Source: an uncultured Ruminococcus sp. (GTDB lineage Bacteria; Bacillota; Clostridia; Lachnospirales; Lachnospiraceae). From it: a DNA stretch of 16,971 bases. A model generated the notes under the pieces. The model made no database searches and was not told the DNA's origin. It worked only from the letters and a program-made list of their open reading frames with translations. This document shows, one piece after another, positions 5,859 through 12,505 of this stretch (positions are counted from its first letter, which is position 1; every line of letters begins with the position of its first letter). The stretch is taken from contig USFD01000069.1 in NCBI GenBank assembly GCA_900553885.1, forward strand, positions 1 to 16,971. Direction: 5' to 3'. The position numbers and the translations under genes are program-made.

Positions 5859-5870
5859 TTTTCTATGTAT

Positions 5871-5899
5871 AATATAGCATATGGCAGACTGACACGCAA
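5871..5899 (-). promoter_or_regulatory. Promoter of the antisense RNA
   Basis: On the minus strand, TTGCGT (5899-5894) and TATATT (5876-5871) are separated by 17 bases, with an extended -10 TGC at 5879-5877. The expected start near 5864 lies 6 bases before the shared leader repeat. Confidence 0.6.
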
Positions 5900-5937
5900 G
5901 TTCTGCGTATCGTGTGTTATTACGTATTGTGTCAGTG

Positions 5938-5969
5938 GATACAGAAAGGATATAATTTTTCTGTATTAT
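5938..5969 (+). promoter_or_regulatory. Promoter and likely autoregulatory site of the 6009 regulator operon
   Basis: GATACAG (5938) and GATATAA (5949) are 11 bp apart, and TATTAT (5964-5969) is a candidate -10. The block matches 1892-1923 at 26 of 32 positions with the same spacing. A second reading is a constitutive promoter TTGTGT (5927-5932), 18 bases, TATAAT (5951-5956). An inverted repeat ATACAGAAA / TTTCTGTAT (5939-5947, 5958-5966) covers both -10 boxes, so binding there could activate one promoter and repress the other. Confidence 0.5.
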
Positions 5970-6008
5970 TACAGATAGAAGAATTCTTACGTCTAAGGGG
6001 AAAGAGAC

Positions 6009-6683
6009 ATGAAACTGAAAATTCTGATTGTGGAAGATGATCTGCTCCTTGCGGAAGCAGTGAGTGATTATTTTGAAGGAAAGGGTTGGGAAGCAGAGCA
6101 GGTTCACGACGGCATGACCGCTGTGGAGAAGGCAGAGGCGTACAGTTACCAGATGATTCTGCTGGATGTGATGCTGCCGGGAATGAACGGATTTGAAGTG
6201 TGCCGGAAGATCCGGCAGAACAGCGATATTCCCATATTCTTTATTACCGCCCGGGTACTGGAAGAAGACGAACTGACCGGGTATGCGGCGGGAGCGGACG
6301 ATTATATTACAAAACCTTTTTCGCTTCCGGTGCTGTACGCCAAGGTTATGGCTATGATGGCGCGGCTCCGGGGAGAACGGCCGCTGGAGAAACTGAAGAA
6401 AGGCGGGGTGGAGATGGATCTTCGCACCGGACAGGTGATGATCTGCGGGCAGAAGTGTGAGATGCCGCCGAAGGAATATGAACTGCTTAGGTTCTTTCTG
6501 GAAAATCCGGACCGGATCTTTACAAGGGATCAGCTTCTGACCCGGTTCTGGGGCTATGATTTCGAAGGAAATGAGCGGGTAGTGGACAACCATATTAAGA
6601 AGCTCCGGAGGCTCCTGCAGGGCAGCAGGTGTATGATACAGACGGTGAGAAAGACCGGGTACCGGATGGAGGTGGAGCAGTGA
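6009..6683 (+). CDS. OmpR/PhoB-family response regulator
   Basis: This 224-residue regulator has a receiver domain (about 1-118) and a winged-helix DNA-binding domain (about 130-222). The receiver shows the acidic pair E9-D10-D11, phosphoacceptor D53 in LLDVMLPG, T80 and K102 in TKPF. The output domain has MPPKEYELLRFFLENP, the recognition region GNERVVDNHIKKLRRLL and the wing IQTVRKTGYRM. ATG 6009 follows AAGGGGAAAG. The stop codon overlaps the GTG start of the kinase at 6680, so the two are coupled. It should be phosphorylated by that kinase and control the ABC permease/ATPase genes downstream, its own promoter (11-bp repeats at 5938) and possibly the lipoprotein at 2006. OmpR-family proteins typically bind direct repeats spaced 11 bp apart, as seen at both places. 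Confidence 0.95.
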   Translation: MKLKILIVEDDLLLAEAVSDYFEGKGWEAEQVHDGMTAVEKAEAYSYQMILLDVMLPGMNGFEVCRKIRQNSDIPIFFITARVLEEDELTGYAAGADDYITKPFSLPVLYAKVMAMMARLRGERPLEKLKKGGVEMDLRTGQVMICGQKCEMPPKEYELLRFFLENPDRIFTRDQLLTRFWGYDFEGNERVVDNHIKKLRRLLQGSRCMIQTVRKTGYRMEVEQ

Positions 6684-8503
6684 AGATCAATCTGCATATG
6701 GGGAAAAAGATATATCTGAGTGTGTTTGCGGTTTTTATCCTGATCTATCTTCTGAGCATGCTGCTTGTGACCTGGAGAGAAAAAGAAGATATTGAACTGG
6801 AATACTTAAGAAAGACCGATGAAGCGGAGGCAAACTTCCGGGATTATAATATTCGGTTTGAGTCCCGCGGGGTTACGACAATCCTGCCGATTGAACCGGC
6901 GGAAAACGAGACTTATCTGTGGAAGGCCATGAGTAACCTGGCAAACGTGGATTCGTCCGGACACTTTCTGCTGTCAGCGGCCGTCTATGACGAGACAGGC
7001 AGCATCCTTCAGCAGATGTCCGGAAGCCAGATCCAGATAACTCTGTCCGACTTTGGAGAGCTGTTTGGAGAGCTGCAGTTTCCCTACAGCTTTGCAAATC
7101 TGGAAGATTATATGACGCAGGAGGAGATACGCAGGCTTGCCGGATACGAGGCGGAGAATGGGAAAGACATTAATCATCCGAAATACGAATATCAGGTTAT
7201 GCTGTCAGATACCAACAGACTTTCGTACATGGATGTTATTGAGAATCACTGGAAGTCATATACCGGTACGGAAGAAGAGATCGATCAGATTCTGGATGAA
7301 TATGAGGCCAGCTGGGGCTGGCCGCAGGAGGAAGAAATACCGCCTTTTGAGACATCCATCGGGAAAGACGGCACGGTTACACTGACAGTAATAACCGAAA
7401 AGGAGCGGGTATGGAATTGGGATAATCCGGATATTAAGAGCGAAAATACAGTATTTGCTCCGCTGGAGGCACAGCTTGTATTTCCGGGGATTTCCGCCGG
7501 ATATCACACATGGGAGGGATGGCTTGAGGAGCCCTGGCTTCAGGAGTTCCCGGAACAGATTGAACTGAGAGAAGGATACACTACAGAAGGCTGGAAAAAG
7601 ACCGGAGGGGGCAGCCGGTATCAGATCCGCACTCTGATTTATCCGCCTTATGTAAACGGAGACGGAAAGCAGTACACGCTGATCCTGCGGATCGAGCAGC
7701 ATCCGTGGATGGCGGCGCTGGACAGTCTGAAATACATCTGGGCAGGCAGTTTCCTTTTCCTTGCAGCCTGTGCGGCGCTTACACTCTGGATTATGGAGCG
7801 TACTTACCGGCAGAAAGAACGGCTGGAAGCACAGAGGAGAGATTTTATCAATGTGATGGCCCATGAGATCAAGACTCCCATCAGTGTGATCCGGGGCTTT
7901 TCGGAAAATATGAAGGAGAATCCGGAGACGAAAAAGAGAAAGTATTATCTGGACCAGATCATCCGCCAGACCGAGGAAATAGACGATCTTGTCAAAGAGA
8001 TGATAACCACATCCAAAGCAGCGGACTGGAAACAGGTAAAGATCGGGGATGTACTGATATCCGTGAGAAGTGTAATTGAGGATGAAATGGACCGTCTGGA
8101 AGTCCAGACCGAGGAGAAGAGACTGAACGTAACACTTCGGTGCGAGGACGACTGGATGCTTCCGGCGGACCGGAAGCTGCTGGAGCAGGCATTTTTTGCT
8201 ATCCTCTCCAATGCCGTGTCCTATAACCGGGAAGAGGGACGCATCCGGATTGTCCTTAAGAAGGGAATCTGTACGATAGAGAATACAGGAGACAATATAC
8301 CGCCGGAACATCTGCCTCATGTATGTGAGATGTTTTACACTGTAAATCAGAGCAGGGGAGGCCGGGAGAAGCATCTGGGCATGGGACTTTATCTGGCGCG
8401 GCAGATCTTTGCCCTGCATGGCGCGGAACTGAAGGTGGAAAATACAGAAGAGGGGGTAAGAGTGACGGTAGAGAAAAAAAGGAGTAACAGGGACAAGGCT
8501 TAA
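6680..8503 (+). CDS. Sensor histidine kinase with a large extracytoplasmic domain
   Basis: The 607-residue kinase has membrane helices at about 11-31 and 352-372, which enclose an outside sensor domain of roughly 320 residues, rich in Glu, Trp and Tyr. There is no HAMP domain; a short helix leads into HisKA with the phosphorylated His395 in VMAHEIKTPISVI. The ATPase domain has the N-box AILSNAVSYN (N511), a degenerate G1 box ENTGDNIP, FYTVNQSR and the G2 box GMGLYL. GTG 6680 is chosen over the ATG at 6629 because GGAGGTGGAG lies just upstream and the 4-base GTGA overlap with the regulator is typical. Bce-type kinases sense through their ABC permease and have almost no outer loop; this one has a big sensor, so it can probably detect a ligand itself. 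I do not recognise the sensor fold. Confidence 0.93.
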   Translation: MKINLHMGKKIYLSVFAVFILIYLLSMLLVTWREKEDIELEYLRKTDEAEANFRDYNIRFESRGVTTILPIEPAENETYLWKAMSNLANVDSSGHFLLSAAVYDETGSILQQMSGSQIQITLSDFGELFGELQFPYSFANLEDYMTQEEIRRLAGYEAENGKDINHPKYEYQVMLSDTNRLSYMDVIENHWKSYTGTEEEIDQILDEYEASWGWPQEEEIPPFETSIGKDGTVTLTVITEKERVWNWDNPDIKSENTVFAPLEAQLVFPGISAGYHTWEGWLEEPWLQEFPEQIELREGYTTEGWKKTGGGSRYQIRTLIYPPYVNGDGKQYTLILRIEQHPWMAALDSLKYIWAGSFLFLAACAALTLWIMERTYRQKERLEAQRRDFINVMAHEIKTPISVIRGFSENMKENPETKKRKYYLDQIIRQTEEIDDLVKEMITTSKAADWKQVKIGDVLISVRSVIEDEMDRLEVQTEEKRLNVTLRCEDDWMLPADRKLLEQAFFAILSNAVSYNREEGRIRIVLKKGICTIENTGDNIPPEHLPHVCEMFYTVNQSRGGREKHLGMGLYLARQIFALHGAELKVENTEEGVRVTVEKKRSNRDKA

Positions 8504-8533
8504 ATCATGTGCGGCAGAGAGGAGGTGCGGCGT

Positions 8534-9595
8534 ATGAAACTGTTTCGGCGAAGAATAAGCAAAAGCGCGGTTCTCTTATTTTTCAACATGGTGCTTGTGC
8601 TGGTCTCGGCGCTTCTGGTCCTTGTAAATATGCAGGCAAGGACAGAACTGGACGAGAGCAAACGGGGCTTTTATTCAGACCGGGCGTCCCATATGATCAA
8701 CGAGGAGAGTAGCTGGGAGGAAATCCGTGATATCCTGCTGAAAGATGAGTGGAACAACGGCATTCTGTTTAAAAATGATCTGGAGCTGGAATCAGATACC
8801 AGGGGCGTCTTTTATAAGGGGGACTTTAAAAAGCTGCCGCTGATTTCCGGCCGGTATTTTACAGAGGCTGAGGTTGCCTCAGATCAGAAGAAAGCCATGA
8901 TCGGACAGCGTTTTGTAAAGGATACTTACGATGAGGGAGGCGCTCAGTATATCGACATCCTGGGAGAAAAGTTTGAGGTTGTAGGAGTACTTGGAAGCGC
9001 CCAGGCCACCCGTCTGGACAGCATGAAGTGGATCCCCATGGCGGCTGCGGCGGAGCTTTCCGGGACGGAAGGCGGATATATTGTGGACGGAAAGACCGAG
9101 ACGGCGGTGGATAATAACGCGGACCTGTTAAGACAGGTAATGGAGACGGACTGGACGAAGGAAGCAGACGTATCTTATGTGTATACAGGAGACGGCGAAA
9201 GAGTGGAAGACCCCGGCTATGCGGAGAGAAACCGGAATGTGGTGGAGAAGATCTACATGGCGATCATCTTCTCCTTTGTCCTGAATATGGTGCTGGCCGG
9301 AACTTACTGGGCGGGACATATGGCACAGCGGATTCAGGTGGAGAAAATGCTGGGATTTTCAACGCCGAAAATCCTGCTCTCGGTGCTGGGCGAATATCTG
9401 AAGATCGCGCTGGCCGCTCTGGCGGCGGCGGGAGCGATGATCGGCGCGCTGATCCTGTGCCGTCTGGTGGTGGCGCTGAAACTGACGGATTTCCTGCTTG
9501 TTGTGTGCGGCATCATCGCGGGTGGAATGCTGATCGCAGGGGCAGGCCTGGCTTTCCGCATCGGAAGCAGGAAGATCTCACTGAAAAGGGCGTGA
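8534..9595 (+). CDS. ABC transporter permease, FtsX/MacB type (first of two)
   Basis: The 353-residue protein has the FtsX-type plan: one membrane helix (about 11-32), an outside domain of about 200 residues, then three C-terminal helices (about 240-261, 289-311 and 320-342). The cytoplasmic loop after helix 2 carries RIQVEKMLGFSTPKIL, the K-x-LG-x-S type coupling helix that contacts the ATPase in this superfamily. MacB/LolC-like permeases do not pump through a channel; they drive mechanical work on periplasmic or outside partners, or extract molecules from the membrane. ATG 8534 follows GGAGGT at 8521-8526; the ATG at 8507 lacks such a site. It starts 30 bases after the kinase and is 5 bases before the second permease, all in one operon. 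The likely substrate is an antimicrobial peptide or lipid, by analogy only. Confidence 0.88.
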   Translation: MKLFRRRISKSAVLLFFNMVLVLVSALLVLVNMQARTELDESKRGFYSDRASHMINEESSWEEIRDILLKDEWNNGILFKNDLELESDTRGVFYKGDFKKLPLISGRYFTEAEVASDQKKAMIGQRFVKDTYDEGGAQYIDILGEKFEVVGVLGSAQATRLDSMKWIPMAAAAELSGTEGGYIVDGKTETAVDNNADLLRQVMETDWTKEADVSYVYTGDGERVEDPGYAERNRNVVEKIYMAIIFSFVLNMVLAGTYWAGHMAQRIQVEKMLGFSTPKILLSVLGEYLKIALAALAAAGAMIGALILCRLVVALKLTDFLLVVCGIIAGGMLIAGAGLAFRIGSRKISLKRA

Positions 9596-9600
9596 TTTTA

Positions 9601-10947
9601 GTGACAGTATTATTGGAAGAATTAATATACAATCTGAGAAAAGGAATATTTGTGAACCTGATCCTGGCTGTGCAGTTCGCCGTTTTCTTCTGGCAGGGGA
9701 CCATGCTCTCCACTTACTTTCTGGAGATGTCGGTAGATTCGGGAGGACTTGATTCTGTTCCCGGGGATTACGCATATTACAGCCTGGCGGTCACTATATC
9801 AAATGAGGATGACGAGGCGTACAGGGCGACGCAGTCTTCCAATCCGGATTATACCGGAAATCTGGCGAAGGCGATAGGGGAGATTTATGCAGACCCGGAT
9901 CTGCACTATATGGCTTTCGGCTACGGGAGTGTATCGCTGCCGGTATATTATGACGATATCCAGGACAGGTTCCAGGGTTCGGAACAGCTTCTGGCAGGAG
10001 AACCGTTTCCTTCTCCGCTGGGAGACGGAGGGATGCTGTGTGAGTTTGCCAACAACTGGCAGTTTGACAGGAACTCTATGGAACATTTTGACTTCCAGGT
10101 GTCGGAGGGACGTCTCCTGAACGAGGATGATTTTATCTTTGATCTGGATGAAACGGAGATCCCCGTGCTGGCTGGGAGTGAGTTCGCGGCGGTCCTGGAT
10201 GTGGACGATACGCTGGAGACGCATATATCGGGATACCGCACCCGGTTCCGGGTTGTGGGGATCTTAAAGGAAGGTACGTCAGTTCTCACGGATCAGATAT
10301 TTTCCACCGGAGAGGAAGGCGGACTGGTCCAGACTCTGGATAACGCCTTTCTTGTTCCCTATCTGGAGATCCGGGGAACGCCCCGGACAGAGGAGGAGGC
10401 AGTTTTTATCCGGTGCAATTATGAGGGGAACATGCAGGACGGGATGATCGTGGTTGACGCGGATACGCCCCGGTCTGAAGTCTCCGGGATAGAGAAGAAG
10501 CTGTGTGAGATTTTCACAAAATACGGGCTTTATCCGGTTACTACTGTGGGAGGCACCTACGGGATGGATATCTTTAAGACAGAGTCCAGGAATACCATGC
10601 GGATCCTTCTCGGAGCCGGTATCCTGATGGGGGTGCTCAGTATCTCCGGCATCTGCATGAGTGTAATCGCCAAGCTGAACCGGAACATGCACCGGTACGG
10701 GATTGAAATTATGAACGGCCAGTCTCTCAGGCCGGTCATGGGGGCGTTTCTTCTGGAGATCCTGCTTGTGATCGCGGCGGGGATGGCCTTTAATGTGTGG
10801 AAGTTCTCGGATATGATGCAGTGGAACCTGATGTTTCTGTGGGTGATCCTGGGGATGGCGTTCCTGACGGTGCTGATTGTATCCGCGGTTTTCGCAAGGA
10901 AGCTGATGAAGGTTGATATTGAAGAGATCATAAGGAGTGAGGAATAA
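9601..10947 (+). CDS. ABC transporter permease, FtsX/MacB type (second of two)
   Basis: This 448-residue protein repeats the plan of its neighbour with a larger outside domain: membrane helix about 16-38, outside region about 40-330, and helices about 333-359, 378-398 and 408-431. The loop NRNMHRYGIEIMNGQSLRPV corresponds to the coupling helix. The C-terminus VDIEEIIRSEE resembles the conserved end of FtsX-type permeases (usually P-x-E-x-I-R). I chose GTG 9601, with AAAAGGG at 9584-9590, since GTG 9592 would sit almost on that site. The stop TAA shares one base with the ATPase start (TAATG). The two permeases differ in size and sequence, so the active transporter is probably a heterodimer with two copies of the ATPase, like LolCDE. 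Confidence 0.88.
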   Translation: MTVLLEELIYNLRKGIFVNLILAVQFAVFFWQGTMLSTYFLEMSVDSGGLDSVPGDYAYYSLAVTISNEDDEAYRATQSSNPDYTGNLAKAIGEIYADPDLHYMAFGYGSVSLPVYYDDIQDRFQGSEQLLAGEPFPSPLGDGGMLCEFANNWQFDRNSMEHFDFQVSEGRLLNEDDFIFDLDETEIPVLAGSEFAAVLDVDDTLETHISGYRTRFRVVGILKEGTSVLTDQIFSTGEEGGLVQTLDNAFLVPYLEIRGTPRTEEEAVFIRCNYEGNMQDGMIVVDADTPRSEVSGIEKKLCEIFTKYGLYPVTTVGGTYGMDIFKTESRNTMRILLGAGILMGVLSISGICMSVIAKLNRNMHRYGIEIMNGQSLRPVMGAFLLEILLVIAAGMAFNVWKFSDMMQWNLMFLWVILGMAFLTVLIVSAVFARKLMKVDIEEIIRSEE

Positions 10948-11618
10948 TGGCATATATCGAAGCGAAAAATATTCATAAGACATTCGGCAAAGGGGATGCC
11001 GCAGTGCACGCACTCCGGGGAGCGTCTCTGTCGGTGGACAAAGGAGAGATGGTAGCGGTTATGGGAAAGAGCGGTTCCGGCAAGTCCACCCTGCTCAATA
11101 TCCTGGGCGGCCTGATGACCATGGATGAAGGCGAGCTGCGGGTAGGAGGAAAGAAGGTGGATTTCCGCAAAAAGAAATATCTGCTTAACTACCGGAGACG
11201 GGAAGTAGGATTTGTGGTTCAGTATTTCGCCCTCATCGACGATATGAACGTGTATAAAAATGTGTCCCTGCCTCTCAGATACCAGGGAATCCCGAGGGCA
11301 AAGATCAGACAGAGGACCACAAAGATGCTTCGCAATCTGGGGATTGAGGAGAAGGCAAAGTCCTATCCCGGCGAGCTCTCCGGCGGCCAGCAGCAGAGGG
11401 CGGCTATAGCCAGAGCCCTTGTGAAAAACGCCAAGATCATCCTGGCCGACGAGCCTACCGGAGCGCTGGACGAAGATACGGGAAATGATGTGATGAAACT
11501 TTTTCAGAGACTGAAGATGAAGGACCGGGCCATTATTATCGTCACCCATGACAGCAAGGTGGCGGAGTACTGCGACCGGATCGTTTATCTGAGAGACGGG
11601 GCCAATATTTCTGAATGA
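10947..11618 (+). CDS. ABC transporter ATPase, MacB/LolD family
   Basis: The 223-residue nucleotide-binding protein contains every catalytic motif: Walker A GKSGSGKST (40-48), Q-loop around VVQYF, signature LSGGQQQR (from 144), Walker B IILADEP with D168/E169, D-loop ALDE and switch His201 in VTHD. Its length and GFVVQYFALIDDMNVYKNVSLPL segment match the LolD/MacB/FtsE class that energises FtsX-type permeases. ATG 10947 is preceded by AAGGAGTGAGG and overlaps the second permease by one base. It is the last gene of the 6009 operon. No strong terminator was found directly after it; the hairpin at 11778 is the next candidate. Hydrolysis here should power the heterodimeric permease encoded upstream, for export or removal of envelope-active compounds. 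Confidence 0.95.
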   Translation: MAYIEAKNIHKTFGKGDAAVHALRGASLSVDKGEMVAVMGKSGSGKSTLLNILGGLMTMDEGELRVGGKKVDFRKKKYLLNYRRREVGFVVQYFALIDDMNVYKNVSLPLRYQGIPRAKIRQRTTKMLRNLGIEEKAKSYPGELSGGQQQRAAIARALVKNAKIILADEPTGALDEDTGNDVMKLFQRLKMKDRAIIIVTHDSKVAEYCDRIVYLRDGANISE

Positions 11619-11740
11619 GACAGGAGAATGTTTCACTTGCCATTCAGGAGATGGGATGGTCAGTATATCAGGAAATGAGTTGACAAGCGGCGGTTATCTG
11701 TGCATTTCTTCCTTTATCTTAAAACGTGAAGGACAGAAAG

Positions 11741-11775
11741 GATGCCATTTTGATGCCTGGATATGGTAATATAAT
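11741..11775 (+). promoter_or_regulatory. Promoter of the second regulator, with GATGCC direct repeats
   Basis: GATGCC at 11741 and 11752 are exactly 11 bp apart, and TATAAT (11770-11775) is a perfect -10 with no good -35. The second repeat covers the -35 position. The 10-mer TTTTGATGCC (11748-11757) recurs at 14641-14650 ahead of the VanY gene. This fits activation by the VanR-like regulator of its own gene. A TTGACA at 11680-11685 lacks a matching -10. Confidence 0.5.
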
Positions 11776-11777
11776 AG

Positions 11778-11812
11778 CAGTCCGTTTTCATATCGGAAAA
11801 CGGGCTGTTTTT
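11778..11812 (+). terminator. Terminator-like hairpin directly after the regulator promoter
   Basis: CAGTCCGTTTTC (11778-11789) pairs with GAAAACGGGCTG (11796-11807), with one G-U pair and a 6-base loop, followed by TTTTT. It ends read-through from the ABC operon, but it also sits at the predicted 5' end of the regulator mRNA, 34 bases before the start codon. It may act as terminator, attenuator or a stabilising 5' hairpin. Confidence 0.65.
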
Positions 11813-11845
11813 GCTGTGACAGATCAGAGTAAAGGGGAGAAAAAG

Positions 11846-12505
11846 GTGATCAGAATACTTATTGTAGAAGACGAGGTGCCCATTGTGAATCTGGTGAAGC
11901 TGAGTCTGAAAAAGGCGGGATATTTGTGCGACTGTGCATCTGACGGGGAAGAGGCGGCGGAGAAGATCGGCACAAAATCTTACGATCTGATTCTGCTGGA
12001 CGTGATGCTTCCGAAAATTGACGGATTTGAGCTGATGGAATACATCCGGCCGATGGGAATTCCGGTGATCTTCCTTACGGCGAAGAATGCGGTAAGTGAC
12101 CGTGTAAAAGGGCTGAGGATGGGAGCGGAGGACTATATCGTAAAGCCTTTTGAGATTGTTGAGCTGCTGGCACGGGTGGATGTAGTCCTGCGGAGATACC
12201 GGCTTTCGGAAGATGTGATCCATATCTGCGGGCTGGATATAGACACCCGATCCATGCGTGTGACAAGGGACGGAGAGGAGATTTCTCTTACCAGAAAGGA
12301 GTATGAGCTTCTTCTGTTTTTCGCCCGCAATCCGAATACGGCTCTGTACCGGGAGACCATCTATGAGAGAGTGTGGGGTGGGGAATTTGAATACGGAAGC
12401 AAGACGGTGGACCTGCATGTCCAGAGACTGCGGAAAAAAGTGGGCTGGACCCGGGAGCTGCAGGCGGTAAATAAAGTGGGATACCGGCTGGAGGTGAAAG
12501 GATGA
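11846..12505 (+). CDS. OmpR-family response regulator, VanR-like
   Basis: The 219-residue regulator begins VIRILIVEDE; GTG 11846 follows AAAGGGGAGA, while the ATG at 11726 would start upstream of the promoter and hairpin. The receiver (about 1-115) has E8-D9-E10, phosphoacceptor D52 in LLDVMLPK, T78 and K100 in VKPF. The winged helix (about 125-218) shows SLTRKEYELLLFF, the recognition helix KTVDLHVQRLRKKV and the wing VNKVGYRLEV. Sequence flavour and downstream genes (HAMP kinase, VanY carboxypeptidase) place it near VanR-type regulators of peptidoglycan remodelling. It overlaps the kinase by 4 bases (ATGA). Likely targets are its own promoter and the VanY promoter, which share GATGCC-type repeats at 11-bp spacing. 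Confidence 0.94.
   Translation: MIRILIVEDEVPIVNLVKLSLKKAGYLCDCASDGEEAAEKIGTKSYDLILLDVMLPKIDGFELMEYIRPMGIPVIFLTAKNAVSDRVKGLRMGAEDYIVKPFEIVELLARVDVVLRRYRLSEDVIHICGLDIDTRSMRVTRDGEEISLTRKEYELLLFFARNPNTALYRETIYERVWGGEFEYGSKTVDLHVQRLRKKVGWTRELQAVNKVGYRLEVKG

Larger units (their letters stand above)
5771..5864 (-). ncRNA. Predicted antisense RNA antitoxin for the holin-like toxin
   Basis: A minus-strand promoter at 5899-5871 should start an RNA near 5864 that runs through GGGAAACCAGAAGCGG and the reverse of the terminator hairpin, ending in a CUAUUUCUUU tract near 5771. The RNA would be about 94 bases and would overlap the last 40 or so bases of the toxin mRNA, including the stop codon and terminator. 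This 3'-overlapping layout is the same as RatA against txpA in Bacillus subtilis. No protein is encoded. Existence is predicted from sequence only. Confidence 0.55.

Noticed and set aside
5823..6593. Open frame of 256 codons on the minus strand
   Set aside because: It covers the promoter and most of the response regulator gene at 6009, has a low-complexity His/Gln/Phe-rich translation and no recognisable motif.
7256..8419. Long open frame of 387 codons on the minus strand
   Set aside because: It lies wholly inside the sensor kinase gene, which has all kinase motifs in frame. The reverse translation is rich in Pro, His, Leu and Cys, shows no domain and has no ribosome binding site.
10557..11636. 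Long open frame of 359 codons on the minus strand
   Set aside because: It runs opposite to the ATPase gene and the end of the second permease, both of which carry clear family motifs. It looks like a mirror frame caused by biased codon use.
11680..11708. Perfect TTGACA at 11680 as a promoter for the second regulator
   Set aside because: The bases 17 further on (CATTTC) do not resemble a -10 box, and any RNA from here would meet the terminator hairpin at 11778.
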